Positions 8,536 to 19,067 of a stretch of 51,022 bases of DNA are shown piece by piece. This stretch comes from Massilia frigida (lineage in GTDB: Bacteria > Pseudomonadota > Gammaproteobacteria > Burkholderiales > Burkholderiaceae_D), in the NCBI RefSeq assembly GCF_011682175.1, contig NZ_WHJG01000045.1:1-51022 (forward strand), read 5' to 3'. A program made the translations under genes and the position numbers. The notes beneath the pieces were generated by a model. The model was not told the DNA's origin. It did no database searches and saw only the letters and a list, made by a program, of their open reading frames with translations. Positions within the stretch are counted from its first letter, which is position 1. Each line of letters opens with the position of its first letter.

Positions 8536-9951
8536 TTACAATCCAGGCATGAGCATCTTGCGCAGGCCGAAGCCGACTCCAGCGCAAAAGAAGGCCAGCA
8601 AAGCGGCCGTGAGCAGACTGGCGCCCAGCCAGGCCTGGCGCCGCGTCAGCACCATCGGCCAGACAGGCGCCGGCTGGGCCGCATGCACCACTGCCGTTTG
8701 CAGCGGGCGCGCGGTCGACACCAGTGCCACCAGCACGGCGGCGCTCAGGTAGGTCACCAGGTTGCGCGGTCCGGCGCACAGCACCTCGACCGCGGCCAGC
8801 GCCGGCAGCAGCGCCTCCATCGGCAGGCCCAGCGACGCTTGCAGCACGCCCGACCACAGCACCGTCTTGACCCCGACCGTGCCGATCGAGCACAGCGCGC
8901 TCCAGCACGCCAGCAGCACCACCATGGCGCTCTCGGACAGCGTCAAAGGCCGCCCGTACAGATTGGCGATGAACACCGCCAGCACCGCAAAAAACAGCGC
9001 TTCGCCGCAGCGGACGAACACCGGCGCCACCGGCATCACCAGCTCCGACGCGCCGCGCCGCAAGCCGAGCCGCACGCTCAGCGCGGCGATAAATTCCGGC
9101 AGCGCCGCTGCGCCGGCCGGCGTGAACAGGCACACGGTGACGGGTTCGCGCAACGCCGTCATCACCGTCCACGGGTGCGCCTTGAGACGCCAGCAGATCA
9201 GCGCGCCGGCCACCAGGCTTGCCAGCAGCACCGCGGCCAGCCAGGTGGCAAGAAAGCCGATCAGCAGGCCGGTCGATCCGTCCCCCGCGCCCGCACTGGC
9301 CGCAGCGGCAAGCACAAAGGCGATCAGCGGCAGGCCGGCATTGATCGATCCGATGGCCGCTTCCAGCGCCCGGTACACCGCCTCCAGAATGATGCTCAGG
9401 TGATTGGTCACGTCCCGCCGCTGGGTCGCCACGGCCGCCCCGAACAGCAGCACGCCGATCAGCACCGAAGGCAGCGTGCCGGCCGCCAGCACCGCATACA
9501 GGTTGCGCGGCACGAATTGCGCGATCTGGGACCTTGCCACCAGTGGCGGCTCGGCGCCGTACAGGCTGATTGCCGCGTCGCCCGCACCCAGCGCCATGCG
9601 TCCCAGGGCCATCTGTTGCGGCAGCTCCAGGCCGGCGCCGGCCGCGCTGACACCAGCCAGCAGCACACCGCCGAGCGCGCACAGCGGCATCGCCAGCAGC
9701 GCCGGCACCGTCACCGCCAGCCAGCGCCGCCAGTGAGCGCCGGCGGCCGGCATGCGCTGTAGTCCGAAATACACGGCCAGCACGATGTACGGCAGCGCGA
9801 AGGCTTGCAGCAGCGCCAGGTAAATGCTGGACAAGGCGGCGAACAGCCCGGCGCCGCCCGGCCACAGCACGCCCACCCAGAGCCCCAGCAGCAATGTACT
9901 GAGCAACGCGGCCGGATGCCGTCTCACGTGCGTCAACAGGTTCATGCTCAT
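8536..9951 (-). CDS. Divergent DAACS-type symporter-like membrane protein (second paralogue)
   Basis: A 471-aa polytopic inner-membrane protein that resembles the dicarboxylate/amino acid:cation symporter (Glt/DctA, DAACS) fold. It carries TPAGAAALPEFIAAL where DAACS proteins have the Ser/Asn-rich hairpin loop. In the last conserved helix it has CAGPRNLVTYLSAA, keeping the Arg but lacking the Asp that the family (R-T...N/T...D) uses with the substrate amino group. It follows the intact paralogue by 3 bp. It may be a non-transporting or altered-specificity partner; this is inference. Its place between the solute-binding protein gene and tssJ suggests co-expression with the T6SS. Confidence 0.7.
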   Translation of the reverse strand: MSMNLLTHVRRHPAALLSTLLLGLWVGVLWPGGAGLFAALSSIYLALLQAFALPYIVLAVYFGLQRMPAAGAHWRRWLAVTVPALLAMPLCALGGVLLAGVSAAGAGLELPQQMALGRMALGAGDAAISLYGAEPPLVARSQIAQFVPRNLYAVLAAGTLPSVLIGVLLFGAAVATQRRDVTNHLSIILEAVYRALEAAIGSINAGLPLIAFVLAAAASAGAGDGSTGLLIGFLATWLAAVLLASLVAGALICWRLKAHPWTVMTALREPVTVCLFTPAGAAALPEFIAALSVRLGLRRGASELVMPVAPVFVRCGEALFFAVLAVFIANLYGRPLTLSESAMVVLLACWSALCSIGTVGVKTVLWSGVLQASLGLPMEALLPALAAVEVLCAGPRNLVTYLSAAVLVALVSTARPLQTAVVHAAQPAPVWPMVLTRRQAWLGASLLTAALLAFFCAGVGFGLRKMLMPGL

Positions 9952-9954
9952 CTC

Positions 9955-11250
9955 CTATAACTGAACCGGCCGCGCGCACACCAGCGACACCGCTGCGCAA
10001 TCGACGATCACGGTCACCGCCGTACGTGCCATGGCGCAGATCGGATCGACCGCCATGAACAGGACGAAGGCTGCCTCGAACGGCAGCGCCAGGCCGGTGC
10101 ACACGGCGCCCATCAGCGACACCGTCACCAGACCGGCCATGCCGGACGAGGCAAACCCCGCCAGCGCGGCCAGCACGACCAGCAAGACCAGGTCCGCCGG
10201 GCTCAGGGCGCGCCCGTACAGCGCCGCGATGAACAGTGAACCGCAAGCGAAGTAGGCGACCGGACCGGTACGCAGCAGTGCAACGCTGAGCGGCACCAGC
10301 AGTTCGACCCGGTTGCGCGCGAAACCGAGGCGCTCGACCATGGCCGCGACCATGGCCGGCATGCAGGCGGCGCTATTATTGGTCGCTACGCCCAGCGCAA
10401 AAGGTTCGCGCAGCGCCGCGACGACCGCGCCGATGGTGCCGCCCGCGCGATGGCGCACCAGGAACAGCGCCAGCACGATGACCAGCACGCTGACCGCCAA
10501 AAACCCGATCACGAAGCCGGCCATGGCGGCCAGCGGTCCGACACCGGTGCGCGCCACCTGGCCGGCCGTCATGCACACCAGGATCAGCGGCAACGGCAGA
10601 TTGATCCAGCGGGTCAGTGTCTGGCAGGCGGCGTAGACGGTTTCAAGCGCGTCCTGCAGGCCGGTCGCGAGGCGGGTCGGGACCTGCCCGACCGCAAAGC
10701 CGAACAGCAGTGCGAACACCAGCGCCTTGAGCGTTTCGCCATTGGCCAGGGCGGCGAAGATGTTCGACGGGATCAGCATGCGCAGGATGTCCTGTCCGCT
10801 CGCGCCGGGCGGCAACGGTTCCGGTGTGAGCAGATACATCGGCATGTTGCCGTGTTCGATGTCGCCGCCGACGATCTGCCCCAGCGTGGCACGCAGGCCG
10901 TCGCTCATGCCCCCGCCCGGTTGAAACAGCAGCGTGGCGGCGGTCGCGACCAGCGCAGCGCCCAGGGCCAGCAGCGAAAATACCAGCACCACGCGCTGGA
11001 CGATACGGGCCGCCCCACCCTCGCGGTACAGGTTTTGCAGGCCCATGATGACGGCCGACATCATGAACGGCAGCACCACCATGGTCAGCAGGTCCACGTA
11101 CACCGCCCCGACCAGGGCGAGCGGGCCGGCCACGCCGGGCGCCGCCCAGCCGATGGCGGCCCCCAGCATGACGCATGCCAGCACCATCCATGGATTGATG
11201 GCCAGGGCCTGGAAGCGGCGCAGGGCGCGAATGATTCTGATCTGGTTCAT
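9955..11250 (-). CDS. Dicarboxylate/amino acid:cation symporter (DAACS) family protein
   Basis: A 431-aa inner-membrane transporter predicted to import an acidic or neutral amino acid or dicarboxylate with Na+ or H+. Family marks are visible: the hairpin-loop motif ATNNSAACMPAMVA and the terminal signature VDPICAMARTAVTVIVDCAA, with the Arg-Thr and Asp that contact substrate in GltPh-type carriers. The opening stretch FQALAINPWMVLACVMLGAAIGW and the pre-membrane VVLPFMMSAVIMGL are also typical. It lies 22 bp after the solute-binding protein gene, inside the T6SS operon. The substrate cannot be read from sequence. Confidence 0.83.
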   Translation of the reverse strand: MNQIRIIRALRRFQALAINPWMVLACVMLGAAIGWAAPGVAGPLALVGAVYVDLLTMVVLPFMMSAVIMGLQNLYREGGAARIVQRVVLVFSLLALGAALVATAATLLFQPGGGMSDGLRATLGQIVGGDIEHGNMPMYLLTPEPLPPGASGQDILRMLIPSNIFAALANGETLKALVFALLFGFAVGQVPTRLATGLQDALETVYAACQTLTRWINLPLPLILVCMTAGQVARTGVGPLAAMAGFVIGFLAVSVLVIVLALFLVRHRAGGTIGAVVAALREPFALGVATNNSAACMPAMVAAMVERLGFARNRVELLVPLSVALLRTGPVAYFACGSLFIAALYGRALSPADLVLLVVLAALAGFASSGMAGLVTVSLMGAVCTGLALPFEAAFVLFMAVDPICAMARTAVTVIVDCAAVSLVCARPVQL

Positions 11251-11272
11251 GGCAACACCTTCAATGGAGGTA

Positions 11273-12154
11273 CTACTTGATCAAGGTGAGCGCTCCGCTC
11301 ACGCTGGGCTTGTCGGTACGGGATGCAATGACTTCGTTGACGAAGGCCAGCAAGGACGTGTCGCGTACGCCGGTCATCACGCTGAGCGCGGACTGGGCGT
11401 CGTTGAAGGTGACCGTGCGCAGCGTCAGCGCCAGGCCCGGGTCGCGCTGCAGCACGGCGCGCACCTCCAGCTCGTCGCGATAGGCGGCGGCGACCTGCCC
11501 GCGCCGCACGGCATCGACCACCGCCGGCCAGTTCGGAAACGAGACGATCGTGGCCTGCGGGAAGTGGCGCCTGCCATATTCTTCCCACGATGTATTGGCG
11601 ATCACGCCGATGCGTCCCTTGAATGCGCGCACCACCTGGGCCACCGGCCGATCGCCAGACATCTCGGCCATCCGCAGCCGGTTGATCAGCATGGCGTGGC
11701 CCAGCATCAGGTAGGGCGTGGAGAACAGCACCATCTGGCTACGCTTGACTGTGCGGCCAAGGCGGCTGATGGCCAGGTCGGCGCGGCCGCTGCCGACCAT
11801 TTCAACCACGCCGTCCACCGTTGCGCTGCTGCGGTCGAAGCGCACCGCCACCCCCAGCTCCTTGCCGATCATGCGCGCCAGGTCGACGTCGATCCCGCTC
11901 AGCACGCCGTTCTGTTGCACGAAAAACGGCGGACTGTCGGTCTTGAACATGGCCACCACCAGTTCGCCATGCTCGACGATGCGCGCGATATCCGGCGCCA
12001 TCAGGCGGCCATCGGCCGTCACGATCAATGGCGATGCACCACTGGCCCGGACCTGGCATGGGGCCGGGGCGCTGGCGAGCAGGCCGGCCGACAGGACGGC
12101 GGCGTGCATCCAGGCCAGCGGCCGCAGACGCCTTAAGGTATCAGCGGCGCTCAT
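11273..12154 (-). CDS. Periplasmic solute-binding protein, SBP_bac_3 family
   Basis: A 293-aa exported protein of the family-3 (polar amino acid) solute-binding fold. After a signal-like N-terminus it shows GELVVAMFKTDSPPFFV, GVLSGIDVDLARMIGKELGV, GRADLAISRLGRTVKRS and VFSTPYLMLG, the canonical ligand-pocket segments. Later come IGVIANTSWEEYG and VVDAVRRGQVAAAY. Such proteins usually feed ABC importers or sensor domains; here no ABC genes are present, and the next two genes encode DAACS-type carriers instead. Its ATG overlaps the stop of the 59-aa gene upstream (ATGA). Confidence 0.85.
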   Translation of the reverse strand: MSAADTLRRLRPLAWMHAAVLSAGLLASAPAPCQVRASGASPLIVTADGRLMAPDIARIVEHGELVVAMFKTDSPPFFVQQNGVLSGIDVDLARMIGKELGVAVRFDRSSATVDGVVEMVGSGRADLAISRLGRTVKRSQMVLFSTPYLMLGHAMLINRLRMAEMSGDRPVAQVVRAFKGRIGVIANTSWEEYGRRHFPQATIVSFPNWPAVVDAVRRGQVAAAYRDELEVRAVLQRDPGLALTLRTVTFNDAQSALSVMTGVRDTSLLAFVNEVIASRTDKPSVSGALTLIK

Positions 12155-12330
12155 GACGCGGCCTTCGGCGCCGGCGCGGCGCGTTCGAGCGGGACCGGAG
12201 CGGGCGGTTCGCCAGCCATGCGCACGCCCAGCTGGAAACCCAGCGAGAACAGCAGCACCAGCAGCGCCACGCCGGTGAACAGCCCCAGCGCCACCAGGCG
12301 TGGTGTAAAGTTGAATCGGTATTCCATCAT
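12151..12330 (-). CDS. Small single-pass membrane protein in the T6SS operon
   Basis: A 59-aa gene, too short for most gene callers. It begins MMEYRFNFTPRL (ATG at 12328-12330, a second ATG directly after). One transmembrane segment follows (LVALGLFTGVALLVLLFSLG), then a Pro/Ala-rich tail of about 20 residues ending PAPKAAS. Its TGA overlaps the solute-binding protein ATG (ATGA), and it starts 18 bp after the DUF4280 stop, which supports real translation and coupling. Function unknown; with a short basic N-terminus inside and the Pro/Ala tail outside, it could anchor or assist the binding protein or symporters. Confidence 0.7.
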   Translation of the reverse strand: MMEYRFNFTPRLVALGLFTGVALLVLLFSLGFQLGVRMAGEPPAPVPLERAAPAPKAAS

Positions 12331-12348
12331 TGGCCTCGCCAGACGAAG

Positions 12349-12738
12349 TTAAGGAACCGCCACGGTCATCTGACCGGGCACAGAGATTTCAATCACGCCG
12401 CCGGCCATGCACATCAGCTTGGACGCGTTATTCAGCGCCGGCATGCCGCCCAACAGGACTGTGGGCGAACCGGGAACCCACGGCGCCGTGGTCAGCGGAA
12501 TGCAAGGCATGGGCACCAGCACCCCCAGCGCCGCCGCGGTCGCCGCCGCGACCAGGGGATTGGCCAGCGAGGTGCACATCCCGAACGGCATGACATTGAC
12601 CATCGGCTTGTTGTCCATGATGCTGGCGTCCGGCATGGCAGTCATCACCTGGCTCAGCGGCAGTACGTTCAGCACGCCGGGCGCCAGGCCGAACGAGCAT
12701 GTCAGCATCGCCCCGCTGCAAACTTGTTGTCCCATCAT
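12349..12738 (-). CDS. PAAR-like protein, DUF4280 family (VgrG spike tip)
   Basis: A 129-aa DUF4280 protein, a PAAR-like fold that sharpens the VgrG spike and can carry effectors. Family features read in order: CSGAMLTCSFG at the start, DNKPMVNVMPFGMCTSLANP in the middle, AAATAAALGVLVPMPCIPL, then the late LMCMAGGVIEISVPGQ. No extra toxin domain is attached. The start overlaps the stop of the MORN-like gene by 4 bp. No classical PAAR gene is present in the window, so this is the likely tip of this system. Confidence 0.9.
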   Translation of the reverse strand: MMGQQVCSGAMLTCSFGLAPGVLNVLPLSQVMTAMPDASIMDNKPMVNVMPFGMCTSLANPLVAAATAAALGVLVPMPCIPLTTAPWVPGSPTVLLGGMPALNNASKLMCMAGGVIEISVPGQMTVAVP

Positions 12739-13412
12739 TCCCCCCTTAACAGTTGTTTGACACGATCGAGCAGCGCCGGCGCCGCCGCGGCGTTGCCGAG
12801 CCGCTTGCCGCGCCGGCTGAAGCGGCTTGGCTCAGCATCGGGCACGCCGTCGCGATACATCGTTTCTTCCATCAGCGCCCCGCCGGGCCAGTAGCGCCGC
12901 ACCGGGCCATGCAGCACATTGGCGCGGTAGGTGCAGCGCTGGACCACGTCGCCGCGCGCGTCATGGTCGACCGATTCGCCATCGAGCAGGCCGGCGCGGT
13001 AATGGGCGCTGCGCACATGGCGGCCCTCGTGATAGAAGCGCGCTTCCCCTTCCAGCTTGCCGTCCGCCAGCGGCAGCTGCGCCGTCATGTGGCCGGCTTC
13101 GTCGAACGACAGCGACGGGCCGTTGGCGACGCCGCCGGCCATGCACTGGGCCGCCACCCTGCGCCCGTTGACGAAGGTCTCCATCAAACCGTCCGCGATT
13201 CCATGGCGATAGACGCTGCGCTGCACCAGCGCGCCGTCGGCGCCATACACCGCCATCGCGCCATGCAGCTTGCCGTGCTCGAAATGGGCCGTCATCGCGG
13301 GCAGGCCGGAAGGGCCGAACTCTTCGAGCCGGCCATGCAGCACGCTGCCGTCCATGACGCAGCGCAGCAGCAAGCGGCCGTTGTCGTCGTGTTCTTCGAT
13401 CGTCGTGTTCAT
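12735..13412 (-). CDS. MORN/YwqK-like repeat protein between VgrG and the PAAR-like protein
   Basis: A 225-aa cytoplasmic-looking protein built from about eight repeats of roughly 22 residues of MORN/YwqK type. Each has a G.L.G....(F/Y)...G pattern, for example HGRLEEFGPSGLP, HGAMAVYGADGAL, EGEARFYHEGRHV and HGPVRRYWPGGALMEE. Such proteins are often annotated as antitoxin-like, and in T6SS loci they accompany VgrG/PAAR-like genes. Here it abuts the vgrG stop with no gap and overlaps the DUF4280 gene by 4 bp. An adaptor or chaperone role for loading the spike tip is inferred, not shown. Confidence 0.75.
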   Translation of the reverse strand: MNTTIEEHDDNGRLLLRCVMDGSVLHGRLEEFGPSGLPAMTAHFEHGKLHGAMAVYGADGALVQRSVYRHGIADGLMETFVNGRRVAAQCMAGGVANGPSLSFDEAGHMTAQLPLADGKLEGEARFYHEGRHVRSAHYRAGLLDGESVDHDARGDVVQRCTYRANVLHGPVRRYWPGGALMEETMYRDGVPDAEPSRFSRRGKRLGNAAAAPALLDRVKQLLRGE

Positions 13413-15445
13413 CTAGTTCACCTTGGTCATGGCGCCCTTGAGCGTCAGGCTGGCACCGGCTTCCACCGTTTGCGTGGCATCGGCCTTGCTATTGATGATG
13501 GGTGCCTTGCTCTCGATTTTCATGCCGGCGCTTTGCAGCAGCGCCTTGCCGGCCTTGCTGGTCAGGTCGGTGCCGGCATCGCAAGTGAGCGCGGTGCCCG
13601 CCTTGCTGGTCAACTCGGTTCCCGCCTTGTTGGTCAGCTCTTTACCGGCTTCGTTGGTCAGCGCCTCGCCCGCCTTGGCCAGCAGCGTTTTGGTCGCCTC
13701 CAGCGACAGTGCGTCCTCCGTGACCACCTTGATCGCTCCCTTGACCGTGATGGTCAGGCTGCCGTCGACGGTGAGCGCGTAGTCGCCCTTGACGGTGTGC
13801 GTAAACTTGGCCTCGTTGGCATGGGTTTCGTCGCCGGTCGCGGTCAGCGCGCGCGTGCCGGCCACTTTATGGATCTCGTTGCCCTTCTTGAGCTCGAGCG
13901 TGCGGTCGCCCTCTTCCAGGGTATGCATCTCGGCGCCCTTCCTGACCGTGGTGGTGAGCGCGTCTTCGATCTCGACCAGCATGTCCTTCTGCGCGTGCAG
14001 GTACAGCTGCTCGGCGTCCTTCTTGTCTTCGAAGCGCAGCTCATTGCCGGCGCTGCCCTGCTTGATTGATCGCGTGCGCAGGATCGACTGGGTCTGGTTG
14101 GCGGGCAGCGCGGCCGGCGTGACGTTATTGCCGTTGTAGACGCTGCCGGTGATCAGCGGCCGGTCCGGGTCGCCATTCAGGTAGCTGATCACCACCTCGT
14201 GACCGACGCGCGGCAGGAACAAGGCGCCGAAGCCCTTGCCGGCGGACGCCTGGGCTACCCGCACCCACGGCGCGCACTCATGCTCCCTGGCGCCCCGATC
14301 CCACGCAAAACGCACCTTGACGCGGCCGTACTGGTCGGTCCAGATTTCCTCGCCCTCGGGCCCGACCACCAGCGCTGTTTCGCAGCCTGCCGCATGTGGC
14401 CGCGCGGTGCGCATCGCGGGCCGGAACGGCAGCGCCGCCGGAAAGGCCTCGAAGGTATTCGCATAGCTGTCGGCGCGCGCAATGTGGCGCACGCGGCGCA
14501 GCACGAAGGCGGCGTTCAGGGTTGGCACGAAATGGCCCGACAGCGTGAATTTGGCGCCTGCGCTGAAGGCATGGCAATAGCTGTCGCCGTGCAGCAGGCG
14601 CGCTCCCGCCTGCCCCGCTTCCACCCTCAGCTGGGCCAGCGCCCTGGCGGCATCGACGCTCGGCTGGCCGCTGGCGAATTCATAGGTCGCGCCCTTGCCT
14701 GCCGCCGCCGAGAAGCTGCCTTCGAGCGAGGTGTCCGGCGTGCGGAACTCGTAGTCGCTCACGGTCGCCTTCTGGAGCGCAATGCAATGCTCATGGGCGA
14801 AGCGCGTCACCGTATCGACCGGCTTGCTCATCCCCGTGCCGGGCCAGAAGCGGATCGCCGACCCGCCGTCGCAGTCGGCAAACTGCGCCGGCGCATCGGC
14901 GAGGACCATGCGATGCCCACCGCTGCTGAAGGTAAAGAAGTAGCAAATGCCCGCCTGCTCCATCAGCCGCGAGATGAAGTCGAACGCGGATTCGTCATAC
15001 TGCACGCAATAGTCACGCTTGGGATAGACGCCGCTTAACTTCGAATCGTACGAGACGCCGAACAGGGTCAGCACATCGCCCACGATGGCGTCGACACTCA
15101 TGTTGGGGAACACCTTGCGGTCGCGCGACAGGGTCAGCAACCATAGCGCCGGCACGAGTTGCGCCTGGTAGACGGCAAAGTCCCGGTCCTGCCCGGTTTG
15201 GATGAAGCGCGCCACCATGCCGCTGAAGTGGCGCGTTGCAGCACCGGGAACGCTGACCGTCACGGTCATGGACTTGCCGACCACTGACTCCGCACTGAGC
15301 GAGGTACTGCCCGAGCGCATGTGCAGATCGAACTGGAACAGCTCGGACAAGCCTTCGCTGCCCTCCATGCTATCGAGCAGCAGGTCGTCCGGTCCCAGCG
15401 GCGAACTCAGTTGCAGCATGGCCCCGGTCTGGGTGAAGTTGGTTC

Positions 15446-15449
<4 letters not shown>
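13413..15449 (-). CDS. vgrG: T6SS spike protein VgrG (TssI)
   Basis: A 678-aa VgrG, the trimeric membrane-puncturing spike. The gp27-like N-terminal part (LFQFDLHMRS, DYCVQYDESAFDFISRLMEQ, GICYFFTF) is followed by the gp5-like OB region (EIWTDQYGRVKVRFAWDR, PWVRVAQASAGKGFGALFLP, GHEVVISYLNGDPDRPLITG). The C-terminus is a needle with octapeptide repeats: AGEALTNE, AGKELTNK, AGTELTSK, AGTALTCD, AGTDLTSK, AGKALLQS and AGMKIESK in tandem. It ends at TKVN with no extra effector domain. The ATG overlaps the clpV stop (ATGA). Confidence 0.96.
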
Positions 15450-18047
<2,598 letters not shown>

Positions 18048-18058
<11 letters not shown>

Positions 18059-19067
18059 GGCCGTCAGCTCCAGTCGGTGTGGCTTGAGCGCGCAGGTCGA
18101 AGCGCGGTTGCTGATACGCTTGCGCGCTGCTGGCGGCGCTGCACAGCCATGCGCTTTGTCCCAGGCGCGGCGCCAGCGCCTGCGCGCAGCCAAGGCGCGT
18201 GGCCGGCTGTGCGGCCAGCGCTGGTTGCAGGCTCACGCTGATGTCCTGCTGCAGGTGACGGGCCACCAGCTTGCCAAGCAAGCCGTATAGGTCGCCAGAT
18301 GGCAGCAGCGCGGCGAACTGCGCTGGCGCCAGCGGCGGTGTCGTGAGCGCCATCGCGGCCGCCTGGTCCCAGGCGCGCGCACCGAGACTGGCGCCCATGC
18401 CCAGCCGTTGTTTGCCAAGGCGGGCATGTTCGCGCGGCACAAGCCCATGCCAGCGGCCGACCATCTGTTCCCCAGCGAAGGCGGTGCCGATGCGGTCGCG
18501 CAGCAGTGCGAGCAACGTCGCCATGGAGCGCGGTGCGGCGCTTTGCAGGCCTGCGTGGCGCAACCAGGCTTGTTCACCGGCCGGACCTGGACTCCCCTGT
18601 GCACGGCCTGACTCCGACAGGGCATCGAGTGCCCGCACCAGCGGAGTGCTGTCCTGCGCCAGCGGGCGCAGGGACAAATGCTGCTTGCAGCGGCTGCGGT
18701 ACCAGAAGCCGATCAGGCGTTGGTTGAAGATGTCGAGAAAATCGAGTCCCGCGTGATCGCGCTGGCGGCGCTGCTCCAGCAGCATTTCCGCGAACGGCGC
18801 AGCGATCGGACCATGGCCGCCCGCCAAAGTCAGCGCGGCGGTGCGCAGCATCAGGGGTGGTCCGGGCCGGGCGCTGTCGCCCAGGCTGGCAATGTCGCTC
18901 GCCGGGAAGGCAAAGTCGGTCTGCCCGGCCAGGCGCACGGCTTCGTCGATACCGTGTGCGGTGCCGACCGGCGCACGCGATGGTTCGCTCCGTTCGAGCA
19001 GGCTGATGGCCTGGAACAGGTTGAAGTCGTGCGGCGCGCGGCGCAGCTGTGAGATCAGATCAGGCAT
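18048..19067 (-). CDS. tssG: T6SS baseplate protein TssG
   Basis: A 339-aa baseplate wedge protein that pairs with TssF and TssK. The N-terminus MPDLISQLRRAPHDFNLFQA is the family opening, followed by PFAEMLLEQRRQRDHAGLDF and DIFNQRLIGFWYRSRCKQH, all typical of TssG. The start at 19067 overlaps the tssF end by 13 bp; longer starts (19100, 19091) exist but extend beyond the family start. The end overlaps tssH by 11 bp. Confidence 0.93.

Noticed and set aside
8495-10246. Very long in-frame extension upstream of tssJ
   Set aside because: Runs through both symporter genes in another frame; the lipoprotein signal at 8494 defines the start.
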